A stretch of DNA of 64,000 nucleotides, taken from assembly GCF_002021565.1 (NCBI RefSeq), contig NZ_MSZX01000007.1, positions 186,027 through 250,026 of the forward strand, given 5' to 3'. A program made the position numbers and the translations under genes. Shown here one piece after another: positions 22,908 to 33,212 of this stretch; position 1 is the first letter of the stretch, and the number at the start of each line of letters is the position of its first letter. Below the pieces are notes generated by a model. The model was not told where the DNA came from. It worked only from the letters and a program-made list of their open reading frames with translations, and searched no databases. This stretch comes from Paenibacillus selenitireducens (GTDB taxonomy: Bacteria > Bacillota > Bacilli > Paenibacillales > Paenibacillaceae).

Positions 22908-25697
22908 TTACAAACATCCCTCTTCTTCACTGGAACGTGCAAATCTAAGTGTCATGATCTCTGCGGGTCTGATCAAGACCTGCAATAGATGAGACGCGTT
23001 AGCGGAAAGCTGCTCGTTCCGGCGTTCCAAAATATCGCTTCGATACGCCTTATTGCAGGATTGAGGATACGCAACCGTTAATTCTTGTCGCTCCGAACAA
23101 AGGTTATACCAACGCATGACGACATCGCCCATCTCCTCGGCTACTTTCATCGTGGAGAATGCAAGAGACTTCCCTTCCCATATGGCGAAGGAATGCGAAA
23201 GCGGCAGATTGCCTTGATGCAGGTCGGTCTGCTGAATCATCCAAGGCACCTGGAACTGGTATGCTTGCGTGATTGTATCATAAGCATCCGCCAATGGACT
23301 TGTTGCCTCTGCCCCCTCGTCTTTTGTATGCGGGATAATCCTAAGCTTTACCGTATGCTCGCCGATACACTGTGCTTCCGGCGTAGGAAAGTATCCCCAG
23401 TCCCCCAGCTCGCCCACAGCACGAAGCAAAGTGACTGCAATGGTGTTCGTTCCATGTCCCTGAATGATTTCATATTCATTCAAGCCTTGATTCGCAATCG
23501 TAAGCCCTTGTCCCGCTCCCGCCACAGTTACAAATGCTTGCTGGTGATGGCAGTTGCTCGGATTTCTCCATTCATCTGCAGGTGTGTTACCCCGTTCCGG
23601 TACTTCAAAGATGGAATCTGCGAAATGAGTCGCGACATCAAGCCCCGTTGGGAATAGCATTCGCAAACGATGATCTTTGGCCTGATTATGAAAGGTAGAT
23701 TCAATATCGATGCCTTTGCCATGTCTTTCAAGTGATACCCTCGTCTGAATACGCATCACGAGATGATCGCAGGAACGACCTGATTTACGGCCTGTGAACC
23801 AAACCAATTCCTTCTGTTCCATCTCTAAAGACTCTTCAGCGGAGCTAGGGATGCTGATTTCATGTGCGATTTCAATACTTGCTCGCCATAGTGTATCCTC
23901 TAGCACACGAATAATTGCCGGAGTGCCTTTCGTGGTCAATGGTGTACTTCCGTACGCTTGACGATACATATACTCGTTGCCGATATCTCCCGTATCTTCG
24001 TACTTGCATAATTCCTTATATACAGCCCCGCTAGATTTTTCGGTTACTGTGAGTGTTCCGTCCTGCTCCACTTGGACAGCAAGAAATTCATTCACCATCT
24101 TGTACTGCCCTGCCATCAATGACTCACCAAGCAACTTGCTGCCAGCAGCTTCCTGACGCACCAACCCATAGGCTCGATAACCCAGCGCCGGCACTTGCGA
24201 AGCCTCGAACGTCACGCGAATGCTTCGCGCGAAGTACGGCTGTCTAAATTGATCGTCCGGAAGATCATACCCGAATTGAATCCCCAAATCTTCCATGACG
24301 AAAGGAATGGATTGTCCTTCCGCATCCACCAAGACGAAATCATCCACGGAGCCCTGCTTGACCTCCTGCTTCATCGCTTGGAATTCCATGCCGCTGCGGA
24401 AGTAGATCCGCTTCACTTCCAAGGTTGCAGATAGAACGCCAGTCCTTTCCCAACCGGTCGTATTCGTCACCAGAAAAGGGACCGCTTCTGCATCATATTC
24501 CGCGAATGTTGAAGTATCTGCAAGCTCCGCAATGGCAGCAAGACTTCCCTCTGCAATCGACTCCGCCACATGTCTGCTCTTCGCAAAGCGAGTCATCATT
24601 TCAGCATGCACTTCATCAACACTGCAGCCGCATATGCTATCGTGGGGATGATTCTGCATCAATGTTTTCCACGCATAATTGAACAGATGGTGAGGATAGT
24701 CCTGTCCGTGTAAATAAGCCATCGCCGCGAGCGGTTCCGCCACCTTCTCCAAATAAGTCTGACACTGCTGATTCTTCTGCTTCATATATACACGCGATGA
24801 CGCGGTATTGACGAGCGTAGACCATCCGTCTGTATGCTGGCTTCGCAGTTCACCGCGAATCACCGACAGATCTCCGGGAATCGAACACTCCACTTCCTTC
24901 AAATAGTCATCGAAATTAGAATGGACAAACGTAATCTCCGGGAAAATTTCCTCTGCGACGCGGATGGCTTCCGTTAAATTGGTCTGTACGGGCTGATGAT
25001 CACAACCGTTCATGAACAATAGATGCGGCGTTGATGCGTATTTCGAGGCATCCGCAAGCTTACGTGTCCAATAGGCTGCTGCAGCCGAAGGTTCAGCAGG
25101 GATTTCGTTGCCGTTACTGTACCAATTCGCGAACAAGATACCGAGTACCTTAGAACCGTCTGGAGCCTCCCACCACATTTCGGAATAGGGAGATTCATAG
25201 GCGCTAACATCCGACACTTCATTGTTGAATCCGGTCGGCTTCACACCGCGTCCGAATACGGCATGTTCAATGCCCGCTTGACGGAGCAGCTGGGGCGCTT
25301 GCCCCATGTTACCGAAGGAATCCGGGAAGTAACCCAGCTTCGAAATGACGCCGTAGGCTTTTGCATCACGGTGTCCTATGAGCAAATTACGCACATTCGC
25401 TTCGCTGCTCGTCAGAAATTCATCTTGCAATACATACCAAGGTCCAATATGAATACGACCATCCCGAATGAAACGCTCCAGCTTTTCCTTCTTCTCCGGT
25501 CGAATTTGCAAATAATCGTCTAATATAATCGTCTGACCGTCTAGGTGAAAGCTGCGATAGTGAGCATCCCGCTCGAGTGTATCGATTAGCGTGTCCATCA
25601 GCTTGATCATCAGAACATGATGCTTTTCATAAGGCAAATACCATTCCCGATCCCAGTGGGTATGAGAAATAATATGTACCGTTCTAGACTGTGTCAT
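22908..25697 (-). CDS. Alpha-mannosidase, glycoside hydrolase family 38
   Basis: A 929-residue retaining GH38 enzyme, cytoplasmic (no signal peptide). The zinc-binding opening SHTHWDREW (H14, D16), the catalytic nucleophile D126 in GYFPDSFGNMGQ, and a third active-site segment NHPHDSICGCSVDEVH near 350 are all present. The C-terminal half is the beta-sandwich typical of bacterial mannosyl-glycerate/alpha-mannosidases. It is the last gene of the carbohydrate operon and probably cleaves imported alpha-mannosides. The ribosome site GAGGG lies 7 nt before the ATG. Confidence 0.93.
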   Translation of the reverse strand: MTQSRTVHIISHTHWDREWYLPYEKHHVLMIKLMDTLIDTLERDAHYRSFHLDGQTIILDDYLQIRPEKKEKLERFIRDGRIHIGPWYVLQDEFLTSSEANVRNLLIGHRDAKAYGVISKLGYFPDSFGNMGQAPQLLRQAGIEHAVFGRGVKPTGFNNEVSDVSAYESPYSEMWWEAPDGSKVLGILFANWYSNGNEIPAEPSAAAAYWTRKLADASKYASTPHLLFMNGCDHQPVQTNLTEAIRVAEEIFPEITFVHSNFDDYLKEVECSIPGDLSVIRGELRSQHTDGWSTLVNTASSRVYMKQKNQQCQTYLEKVAEPLAAMAYLHGQDYPHHLFNYAWKTLMQNHPHDSICGCSVDEVHAEMMTRFAKSRHVAESIAEGSLAAIAELADTSTFAEYDAEAVPFLVTNTTGWERTGVLSATLEVKRIYFRSGMEFQAMKQEVKQGSVDDFVLVDAEGQSIPFVMEDLGIQFGYDLPDDQFRQPYFARSIRVTFEASQVPALGYRAYGLVRQEAAGSKLLGESLMAGQYKMVNEFLAVQVEQDGTLTVTEKSSGAVYKELCKYEDTGDIGNEYMYRQAYGSTPLTTKGTPAIIRVLEDTLWRASIEIAHEISIPSSAEESLEMEQKELVWFTGRKSGRSCDHLVMRIQTRVSLERHGKGIDIESTFHNQAKDHRLRMLFPTGLDVATHFADSIFEVPERGNTPADEWRNPSNCHHQQAFVTVAGAGQGLTIANQGLNEYEIIQGHGTNTIAVTLLRAVGELGDWGYFPTPEAQCIGEHTVKLRIIPHTKDEGAEATSPLADAYDTITQAYQFQVPWMIQQTDLHQGNLPLSHSFAIWEGKSLAFSTMKVAEEMGDVVMRWYNLCSERQELTVAYPQSCNKAYRSDILERRNEQLSANASHLLQVLIRPAEIMTLRFARSSEEEGCL

Positions 25698-25731
25698 AAC
25701 ATTGCCCTCGATTCTACGTAGAATTCATCGC

Positions 25732-26685
25732 TTAACCTACCAAGCCCGTACGTTCCACACTCTCTACAAAATAACGCTGAACGAACAAATATAAGATAAT
25801 CAGCGGCGCCATCATCAGCAGTACACCCGTATTCAGCAGCATCGATTGATAGACAGGATCCGGTTCTACACCAAGAGCTGAGCCCATATCCGTAAGCTGC
25901 GTTGACAGCACCTTCACCTTGCTCAAGAACAAGGATACATAATAACTATCATTCCACTGCCACACGAAGGAAAATAACAGAACCGTTACGATGGCAGGTA
26001 CGGCATTTGGCAGTACAATACGGTAGAATGTTTTGAAAATACCTGCACCGTCCACGAAGGACGCCTCTTCCAGTTCCTTAGGAACCCCACGGAAAAACTG
26101 CCGGAAAATATAAATGTAAAGCCCGTTCTTGAGTCCCATCGCCGTTCCGGAAGAAATAAGAAACGGCCAAAACGTGTCAATGAGGTTCACACTGCTTTTA
26201 CCTGTAAATAACTTGATCGCTCCGAATAGATCGAAATACCGATATGTCAAATAAAGAGGAATCATAATCGTCTGTGGCGGTACGACAATGGTGAAGATCA
26301 CCAAACCGAATAACAGACCGCTTCCTTTAAACTTCAATTTGGCAAAAGCATACCCCGCTAATGCGCAAGCCACCAGCTGAATTATCGTCGTTGTCGATGA
26401 GATCAAGAACGTGTTCAACAGGGCCGATCCATATTTGGTCGCCGTAATCGCAATCTTCAAGTTATCGAATGTAAAATGCCGCGGAATCCACAACACCGTC
26501 GGATCGTAAATATCAACTTTACTGCGGAACGCAACCGACAACCTCAGAAAGAGCGGGAATAGAATGATATAGCAAAAACCTAGAATCAGTAAGGTGCGCA
26601 CTATAATCCAGGTCCATAATTTCGCCTTCTCGGCCGGACTTTTCCTTCCGATCCATTCGCTCATCCGAGCCGCCTGCAATTTCAT
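25732..26685 (-). CDS. Carbohydrate ABC permease, MalG type
   Basis: A 317-residue inner-membrane permease with six helices and the cytoplasmic EAA loop EEASFVDGAGIFKTFYRIVL near 220, which docks the ATPase. The ribosome site AAGGAGGG lies 7 nt before the ATG. It pairs with the gene at 26702 (16-nt gap) and forms the second permease couple of this operon. No ATPase gene is present, as is usual where a shared MsmX-type ATPase serves several sugar importers. Confidence 0.9.
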   Translation of the reverse strand: MKLQAARMSEWIGRKSPAEKAKLWTWIIVRTLLILGFCYIILFPLFLRLSVAFRSKVDIYDPTVLWIPRHFTFDNLKIAITATKYGSALLNTFLISSTTTIIQLVACALAGYAFAKLKFKGSGLLFGLVIFTIVVPPQTIMIPLYLTYRYFDLFGAIKLFTGKSSVNLIDTFWPFLISSGTAMGLKNGLYIYIFRQFFRGVPKELEEASFVDGAGIFKTFYRIVLPNAVPAIVTVLLFSFVWQWNDSYYVSLFLSKVKVLSTQLTDMGSALGVEPDPVYQSMLLNTGVLLMMAPLIILYLFVQRYFVESVERTGLVG

Positions 26686-26701
26686 ATTCGGTCCCTCCTT
26701 A

Positions 26702-27604
26702 TCAGTCGTAATAGAACACTTTTCTCGAAATCAATGCTGTAGACAGTAGTAAGATGAAGGCTACGACGATAAAATACACCCACGACATGGCTGCGCTTAA
26801 GCCGAAATCGAACGTTTTGAACGCCGTTTGGGAAATGAGCGTGTTGATTTTGTTGCTGCTGAACGAATCAATAATGGAATAGACGAGATTCGTCAGAACG
26901 AGCGGGGTCATCATGGGAAACGTTACTTTCCAGAAGATTTCGTAGCCCGTTGCGCCCTCAATTCGCGAAGCCTCATACAAGGACGGAGAAATTGATTGCA
27001 GCCCCGCCAGGAAGATCAGAATCTGAACACCTGAGGAGCTTATAATCTCATAGATACGATCCACCGCTCCTGTAATATAATTGGCAATCCCCGGACCCAT
27101 GCCGGATTCCAGCATCATTTTCTTGAGTTCAAAGCTCTGCAATACATTCGCACCCGCTTCCCCGCCGCCACTTAAGGCCGTGCCGCCAACGAAGCTGCTA
27201 ATATCCAGGTTCGCAATCGCGCTGGACGCCAGAATTACTGGCAGGAAGAAGATGGCCCTCGCAAGGGAGCGCCCCCTAAACTTTTGGTTTAACAGCACAG
27301 CCACGAACAAGCTAAAAATAATAATAATCGGAACGTTAACGATCATATTCACGACGGACTCGGTTAGGCTGCGCGGGTAGTCCGGATTGGAAGTGAATAA
27401 GCTGATATAATTGGCGAATCCCTTATACTCTGTGGCGAACCCGCTCTCCACGATATGAATCGAGCTTAAGCTGAAGCGAAACGACTGAATTAGCGGCAGG
27501 AGAAACAGCATGATCATTCCGATGATGAGAGGTAAGGCAAACACGACGCCAGACCACGCTTTTCTCTGCTCCAACGACAAACTTTTTTTCCTCATGTCAC
27601 TCAC
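26702..27604 (-). CDS. Carbohydrate ABC permease, MalF/LplB type
   Basis: A 300-residue permease with six helices and the EAA loop YEASRIEGATGYEIFWKVTF near 215. The listed start is GTG at 27604, overlapping the upstream stop by 8 nt; an ATG three codons on (27595) has GGCGGTG at suitable spacing and is an equally good candidate. It partners the permease at 25732. Substrate: probably a mannose-containing oligosaccharide, inferred from the GH38 neighbour. Confidence 0.88.
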   Translation of the reverse strand: MSDMRKKSLSLEQRKAWSGVVFALPLIIGMIMLFLLPLIQSFRFSLSSIHIVESGFATEYKGFANYISLFTSNPDYPRSLTESVVNMIVNVPIIIIFSLFVAVLLNQKFRGRSLARAIFFLPVILASSAIANLDISSFVGGTALSGGGEAGANVLQSFELKKMMLESGMGPGIANYITGAVDRIYEIISSSGVQILIFLAGLQSISPSLYEASRIEGATGYEIFWKVTFPMMTPLVLTNLVYSIIDSFSSNKINTLISQTAFKTFDFGLSAAMSWVYFIVVAFILLLSTALISRKVFYYD

Positions 27605-30209
27605 CGCCTACCCGATAGCTCAACCCGTCGATCTTCTGACCGTCTACCTCTACCGACGTGTTGTTATAGTTAATCACAATGGTTGTTCCATCTTCGAATG
27701 TCGTCTCAGTGACATGGTTCGCGAGCTGACGGTGGCCCGTGATCGTCTGGTGTCTAATCCTTTGAATAAGGGGGTTCGCTTCTTTATAGTAATCCACCGC
27801 TTGATCCAGCCAATCCTCGTAATGGAGCCCATAGAGCGTGTTATACTCAGAATCCTTCACGACCGAAGAATCTGCTGCAATCCATTGATAGAAAAGATTC
27901 GATCCTGTCTCTAGCGCCCGAAGCAACGGTACTTTCGAGTCGACCGAGCGCTGCACATTTAGCGGCTCCCCTGCCATATCGAAATACCCGTGAAGAACCA
28001 TTTGGTAGAATGGGATATCTTCGTCAGTTAAGTTCAATCGGCTGCTGCGCATCGGCGCATTCACAATCATATTGGCATAAGGGAGATTGTAAACATTCCC
28101 TCCGTCGATCATCAAATTCGGTACCTGCTGCTTTAATGTACCGACCTGCTTCTCGACGATTTGCAATGCTTCCTGACGGTTAACCGGATGATCCGCATTG
28201 AAATCCGAATTCAATTCATTGCCCAAATCTCTTAAGGACAAGCCCGACACACCTAACTTGGCATACTTGGATGCGAAGCCGTTGACCGTCTGCTCCAGCA
28301 CATAAGGAGACAACACATAATGCGAAAACTTCGCTGTATCCTTGACGTACATGACGGGATCATATTCATAGACTTTAGCTTTCCGTCCATCCAAGAACGT
28401 AGCCGAACCTGAGGAACCCTTGAATTTATCCTGAAACGCAACATCCGGATAAAATCCGATATTCTCCTTCGCAACATAATCGGTTAACTTCTGAAAATCG
28501 CGTTTTCCACCCAATGCACTGTTCCACCCAATCGTAGCTGGGGACGTATGTCGAATTCCGTCATTGAACCAGCCAACATAGCGTAGATCAATGTTGTGAA
28601 TTCCTCTCTCTTTCAGCGTTCGTAGGATAGACTGAGCCTCATCGAACGTAGTCAAAGGCTCGATGGATTGATAGGGCACGCCGAGGAACGATTTCTGCTT
28701 CTGAATCGCACCCTCTACTTCCAGCATGAAAGGAGCATCCTTGCTCGCCTTCAGTTTTTTCAAATTATATTTATGGACTACATATTCCTGATATTTTCTA
28801 GCCATACCGGAATAATCCGAGGCATTACCTGATAGAAAAGCATACCGAACACGGTAGTCTCCCTGATAAGGCGCAGACTGAAACATCGGCACAGAGCTCG
28901 TTTTGGTCCCGGATGTTAACGTATAGAAATCCATCGCCACGAGGCTAAATTTGCTGGCTACCGTATTATAGGAATCATTTCTTCCCCCAACGTCACCCGT
29001 AATGCTAGCGAGCGCATCCCCGTCTTCAATGATCCCGATGATCGCATGATCGTTCTGCTTAATGCCGAACACGGGCAGCCGGGTCACTTCGTTCGTCTGC
29101 ACTTTTTCTTTCACATCATAAGTACCATCCGGCCCGTAAACGGGCAAATCATAGGTTTCTGTATTTTTTTTATTGTTGTTCAAATGAATGAGCGCGCCGG
29201 ACCCATCCGGTACAAAGATATAACCTTGCTTATTTTTGCCCGCAGCGCCAAAATATTTGAGCAGCTGTAAGGTAGCAATGGGATATGACTTCGCGTATTG
29301 GAGCTCTTTAGCCTGAACTTGGATGACAAGATGTTCGCCATCCAAGACATATTCGATTGGAATCGTGAATTGAGGGCCATTATCTTCTGCCGCTTCCATG
29401 ACGCCATTCGCTTCGTTGTCCTTTGCTGCCTCTTCTTCCGTATAACCAATCGCAAGCAGCTGCGCGGATATTTCCTCTGCCACATAATCCTGCAGCTTGC
29501 GTACCTCGTACACCTGTTTCTGATCGTCAAATCGATATTTATACTGGACATTATCCCGCTTTTCCGCGTCCAATTGACCCAGGATTCGCTCTTCGAACCG
29601 CTCTTTACTAATCGCTTTCGGAATATTGCCGAAGGATTTCGAGATTTTCCCGAACTGGTAGACGACTTTTGCGCCGTGATCCGTGCTCGTGATCTGGAAT
29701 TGTTTCTTCGCAACACTGTCATCGTAACTATTGAACGTATTGATCTGGCCTTTTTCGTTGTAATAAGCTACAAGCAATTGGGAAGACATCTCCGATTTAT
29801 ACAGCGGAGAAGCAAGCGAGTCCTCTTCACGGTCTGCCGGATTCGAGAACCAGATATAACCGTCCCGCTTATCCTTAACAGCGATCTCCACCGTTTCCTC
29901 ACGGATATACAGCATCAATGTTTCATTCTGAGCCACAAGCTTCATATGCTGAAGCGCCTCTAGCTCTGTTGTTGAGTTGGTCGTGACTGCTCCTGCTCCG
30001 GAACGAACGCCAACGGCTGCCGAAGCTGTCTTCACGCTTTTATCGGGATTATTATGAACGATACCGTTGTCCTTATCTTTCGCCGTGAGGTACGCCGCGC
30101 GGTCCATAGATACGGATTCATGAGGCATGCCAAGCGCGATCAGACCGCAGACTACGAGTCCAGCGCTCAGGATGCCAAGCCCTATTTTCAATTTTCCGGA
30201 CATGTTCAT
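27597..30209 (-). CDS. DUF5696-type membrane-anchored protein, possibly a glycoside hydrolase
   Basis: An 870-residue protein with an N-terminal membrane anchor (about 7-27), an extracytoplasmic beta-rich region (about 85-470) and a C-terminal part (about 490-870) that reads like a (beta/alpha)8 barrel: GIHNIDLRYVGWFNDG, GFYPDVAFQDKF, GVSGLSLRDLGNEL, LMIDGGNVYNLPYANMIVNA, then an aromatic-rich stretch. Conserved-looking Asp/Glu at strand ends suggest a catalytic TIM barrel, but no described catalytic pair can be assigned. I recall this architecture as DUF5696 in Paenibacillus sugar operons; that label is from memory, not a search. AGGAGGG lies 6 nt before the ATG. Confidence 0.75.
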   Translation of the reverse strand: MNMSGKLKIGLGILSAGLVVCGLIALGMPHESVSMDRAAYLTAKDKDNGIVHNNPDKSVKTASAAVGVRSGAGAVTTNSTTELEALQHMKLVAQNETLMLYIREETVEIAVKDKRDGYIWFSNPADREEDSLASPLYKSEMSSQLLVAYYNEKGQINTFNSYDDSVAKKQFQITSTDHGAKVVYQFGKISKSFGNIPKAISKERFEERILGQLDAEKRDNVQYKYRFDDQKQVYEVRKLQDYVAEEISAQLLAIGYTEEEAAKDNEANGVMEAAEDNGPQFTIPIEYVLDGEHLVIQVQAKELQYAKSYPIATLQLLKYFGAAGKNKQGYIFVPDGSGALIHLNNNKKNTETYDLPVYGPDGTYDVKEKVQTNEVTRLPVFGIKQNDHAIIGIIEDGDALASITGDVGGRNDSYNTVASKFSLVAMDFYTLTSGTKTSSVPMFQSAPYQGDYRVRYAFLSGNASDYSGMARKYQEYVVHKYNLKKLKASKDAPFMLEVEGAIQKQKSFLGVPYQSIEPLTTFDEAQSILRTLKERGIHNIDLRYVGWFNDGIRHTSPATIGWNSALGGKRDFQKLTDYVAKENIGFYPDVAFQDKFKGSSGSATFLDGRKAKVYEYDPVMYVKDTAKFSHYVLSPYVLEQTVNGFASKYAKLGVSGLSLRDLGNELNSDFNADHPVNRQEALQIVEKQVGTLKQQVPNLMIDGGNVYNLPYANMIVNAPMRSSRLNLTDEDIPFYQMVLHGYFDMAGEPLNVQRSVDSKVPLLRALETGSNLFYQWIAADSSVVKDSEYNTLYGLHYEDWLDQAVDYYKEANPLIQRIRHQTITGHRQLANHVTETTFEDGTTIVINYNNTSVEVDGQKIDGLSYRVGGE

Positions 30210-30245
30210 CCCTCTACCCTCCTTTTGAATGCAACCCGCGCGCAG

Positions 30246-32306
30246 CTAGAATCTGAAGGCGAGCTCGCGGTAAATGGATGTAATAAAATTAGCTAACTGC
30301 TGCATCATACTGAAGAACAATACGCCCAAGAAGACCATAATCCCGATCACGACCAAGGTTAACAACATCGTGACCACTGTTTTCGATGCCGAATATTGAT
30401 GAACCGTCATCGTGCCTACGAATAGCAACCAGATGAACCAGATCAAAGCGACTGCATCGAGCAAGTAGTAGAACGCGCTCTCGCTTCCGGTAATCATGTT
30501 GCTGTACAAGGTTTGCGGTATATAAATGATGACGAACGGCATCAAAGCATAGCCTGTAGCCTTCACAATGTCTTTGAATTTCCCTTCTCCGTCCATTAGC
30601 GTCGTTAAAGACCAGTTCGCCACACACCACAAAATAAAAGGAATAATGATAAATTTCAGTTCATTCAAGCTGTTCAACTCATGGGGGTTATTGAAATTCA
30701 CGACAAAACCGCTATATTGCCTTTTGATAATGGTGAATAAGACAAGTAATGCGAGAAGGATCGCTACAACTCTCAACTTCCCTTTATTCTCGTACTTCAT
30801 TTCCCAGAATCCATTAAAGGGATGGACCATCGTATAGAAAGGACTTTTAAGTGCCCCTACCTCCACATAATGCTGCGATTTTCTTCGGCGGGAAGCAAAC
30901 TTCACGACAGCGATCGAGCCCCCAATCATAAGGGCAATCGTAAGCATAATCGAACCGAAATGCTCGAATACGATTTCCTTGCGATACCTTTTGAACGCTT
31001 CCGAGTAGTTATCTCGATTGTTGCCCAGCTCAAAATATTTCATAGCCGCGCGATTATCGCCGTTCTTCAGCGAGGATTTTCCGATCCCGATATATGCCAC
31101 TTCAAGATTGCCATTCAACTGGAGGACTTGGCGCCAGGCGGAGGTAGACTTCTCGGTCTCCCCGTTATATAGCGAGATCACCGCCTCCCGAATGAGACTG
31201 CCGTACATTGTTGGCTGAAATAGAGTCAGCCGATTATTGTCTTTATCGAGCACAAGCAGCTTATCATCTAGCATCGCAATCGCAGATGGTGTACGGAATT
31301 TTCCTTGCTGACTGCCTAACCCGCCGAATACATACAGCAGGTTGCCGTCTTTATCATAGGTGAATATCCGTCCTCGCTTCGCATCCAGCGCACTGTACAT
31401 GCCGCCTTCGTCCGAGACAACATCGATAAAGATCGAGCTGCCTGGCGCGCTGCCGACATCGAGGGTATGAATATCCCCCTTCGGCGCAAAGTAACCCTTC
31501 GCCCGTAGAATATCAAGGCCTGAGGGGTTCAAGCGTTTGATCGGCTGATCGGATTTCTCTTCGGAGGTCGTGGTGTAAATGAAACCGTCGCGATCGATAT
31601 CCATATTGTTGAATTCGAGCGGAATGAATAGCTGCATCTGCTCACGCTGCGATCTTGTCGATATTCGCTTCCAGAACAAATCAATCGGACTGAATTTCAC
31701 GCGGTTGGTCCCAATAAAGCCAATGAATTGTCCGGCAGCGTCAAACTCCATAACTCCTTCGTAAGACCCGCGGCTAATCACATACAACCGCTGCGCCTTG
31801 TCGACGACCACTTTGGTTGGCATGTACTGGAACCCTTGGCGCAGCAGGGTCGACTTCGGATCGCGAATTTCCCGCACGAAGGTCCCATCCCCGTCCAACT
31901 CCACAATCCGCTTGTTCTGGGTATCCGCGACATATAGATGTTTATCATATGAGCTGTAGAACACGCCTTCCGGCTTATTGAAGCTGTCATTGCTTCCGTT
32001 GTGATCGAAAGCCGTAATCACCCTAACGGTTTGAAACTCATCATTTAACACCACAATACGGTCATTCCCGGTATCCGCAATATAAATCCGTCGGTCATTT
32101 CCTGCAAAAACATCCTGAGGGGACAACAGATCATTTACTCCCCAATCCCGACCGTACATCACCCGTTGTTCTTCATACGGGCTGGGCGCCGGAACGGTCT
32201 GTCCCCAATAGTTATAATTGTAGGTATCTTCCGGTGCAGCTTGCGCTGGCGTAGATAATCCGGTTAAGAGCGCAACGGCGAACAACATGGCAAGTATTCT
32301 TTTCAA
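30246..32306 (-). CDS. NHL-repeat and YIP1-domain membrane protein
   Basis: A 686-residue protein. It has a signal peptide (MKRILAMLFAVALLTGLSTP), an NHL-type beta-propeller outside the cell at about 50-370 (RRIYIADTGNDRIVVLND, KHLYVADTQNKRIVELDG), a TPR-like helical stretch at about 385-445, one membrane helix near 455-475, then a C-terminal YIP1-like bundle of five or six helices (about 500-686). The start is TTG, with GGGGGGAG just upstream; the later ATG at codon 7 would lose the charged signal start. It lies between the two permease pairs. A sensing or scaffold role for the uptake machinery is an inference. Confidence 0.8.
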   Translation of the reverse strand: MKRILAMLFAVALLTGLSTPAQAAPEDTYNYNYWGQTVPAPSPYEEQRVMYGRDWGVNDLLSPQDVFAGNDRRIYIADTGNDRIVVLNDEFQTVRVITAFDHNGSNDSFNKPEGVFYSSYDKHLYVADTQNKRIVELDGDGTFVREIRDPKSTLLRQGFQYMPTKVVVDKAQRLYVISRGSYEGVMEFDAAGQFIGFIGTNRVKFSPIDLFWKRISTRSQREQMQLFIPLEFNNMDIDRDGFIYTTTSEEKSDQPIKRLNPSGLDILRAKGYFAPKGDIHTLDVGSAPGSSIFIDVVSDEGGMYSALDAKRGRIFTYDKDGNLLYVFGGLGSQQGKFRTPSAIAMLDDKLLVLDKDNNRLTLFQPTMYGSLIREAVISLYNGETEKSTSAWRQVLQLNGNLEVAYIGIGKSSLKNGDNRAAMKYFELGNNRDNYSEAFKRYRKEIVFEHFGSIMLTIALMIGGSIAVVKFASRRRKSQHYVEVGALKSPFYTMVHPFNGFWEMKYENKGKLRVVAILLALLVLFTIIKRQYSGFVVNFNNPHELNSLNELKFIIIPFILWCVANWSLTTLMDGEGKFKDIVKATGYALMPFVIIYIPQTLYSNMITGSESAFYYLLDAVALIWFIWLLFVGTMTVHQYSASKTVVTMLLTLVVIGIMVFLGVLFFSMMQQLANFITSIYRELAFRF

Positions 32307-32321
32307 GCGGCTCCCCCCTGT

Positions 32322-33212
32322 TTACTCTTTCAGACCGGATGTGGACATAGTCTGGATAATATTGCTCTGTGTCACGATGAATACAGTGATCGGCACAATC
32401 ATCATGAGCAGCGTAACAGCTGCCACGGGCCCCGTCCTCACCAATCCCCCGCTCGCAATCTGTCCAAACACATAGTCGACCGTCTTTAACTGCTCGCTGT
32501 AAATATACTTATGGCTTGTTACAGAACCGTTCGTCCATAAACTTTGAAGCGAAAAGATAATCAACGTCAGCCATGCTGGCTTCACGATGGGCATGACAAT
32601 CGTCCAGAAGATACGATATTCGCTTGCACCGTCGATCTTGGCCGCTTCGAGCAAGGCATCCGGTATTTGTTCCATGAATTGCTTCATGAGATACAATCCA
32701 AGCGTCATCCCTAAGGAAGGCAGCAAAATCGCCCAATACGTATTGATAAGATTCAGCCAGGAGATGGTCATATAATTCGGTACTTGCGTGACATACGCCG
32801 TGAACATGAGCGACATCACAACAAGATTAAACAGCATTTTTGAGCCTGGAAAATTAATTTTTGCAAGTGGATACGCCGCCGCAGAAGCAACAATGACATG
32901 ACCCACCGTACCGGTAATGGCAATGAAGAACGTATTAAACACGTATCGCGAAAAAGGAACCCACGAATCCGAGAAAATATTGATTAAATCCGTAAAGTTC
33001 TTCAGTGTCGGATGACGAACTAACATTCTTGGCGGAAAGACAAAAATTTCATCAATCGGTTTGAATGCATTACTGATGGTGAATATCAGCGGAATCGCCA
33101 TGAAGAAGGCGACGCTTCCCAACAGCAAAAATAGCAGGATATCCACAGCCCAAGAGCGATTCAGCCGCTTGGATAACTTCAATCTCAAATTTAAATTCAT
33201 CCGATTATTCAC
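32322..33212 (-). CDS. Carbohydrate ABC permease, MalG type
   Basis: A 296-residue permease with six helices and EAA loop LEAAKIDGASEYRIFWTIVM near 190. A GTG start at 33212 overlaps the upstream stop by 8 nt; an ATG at 33200 with GGGTGA 8 nt before it is an alternative. With 33205 it forms the first permease pair, directly behind the large binding protein. Confidence 0.9.
   Translation of the reverse strand: MNNRMNLNLRLKLSKRLNRSWAVDILLFLLLGSVAFFMAIPLIFTISNAFKPIDEIFVFPPRMLVRHPTLKNFTDLINIFSDSWVPFSRYVFNTFFIAITGTVGHVIVASAAAYPLAKINFPGSKMLFNLVVMSLMFTAYVTQVPNYMTISWLNLINTYWAILLPSLGMTLGLYLMKQFMEQIPDALLEAAKIDGASEYRIFWTIVMPIVKPAWLTLIIFSLQSLWTNGSVTSHKYIYSEQLKTVDYVFGQIASGGLVRTGPVAAVTLLMMIVPITVFIVTQSNIIQTMSTSGLKE

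Noticed and set aside
27597-30209. Confident family assignment of the DUF5696 barrel to a known GH family
   Set aside because: The strand motifs suggest a barrel, but no known catalytic signature could be assigned by eye.
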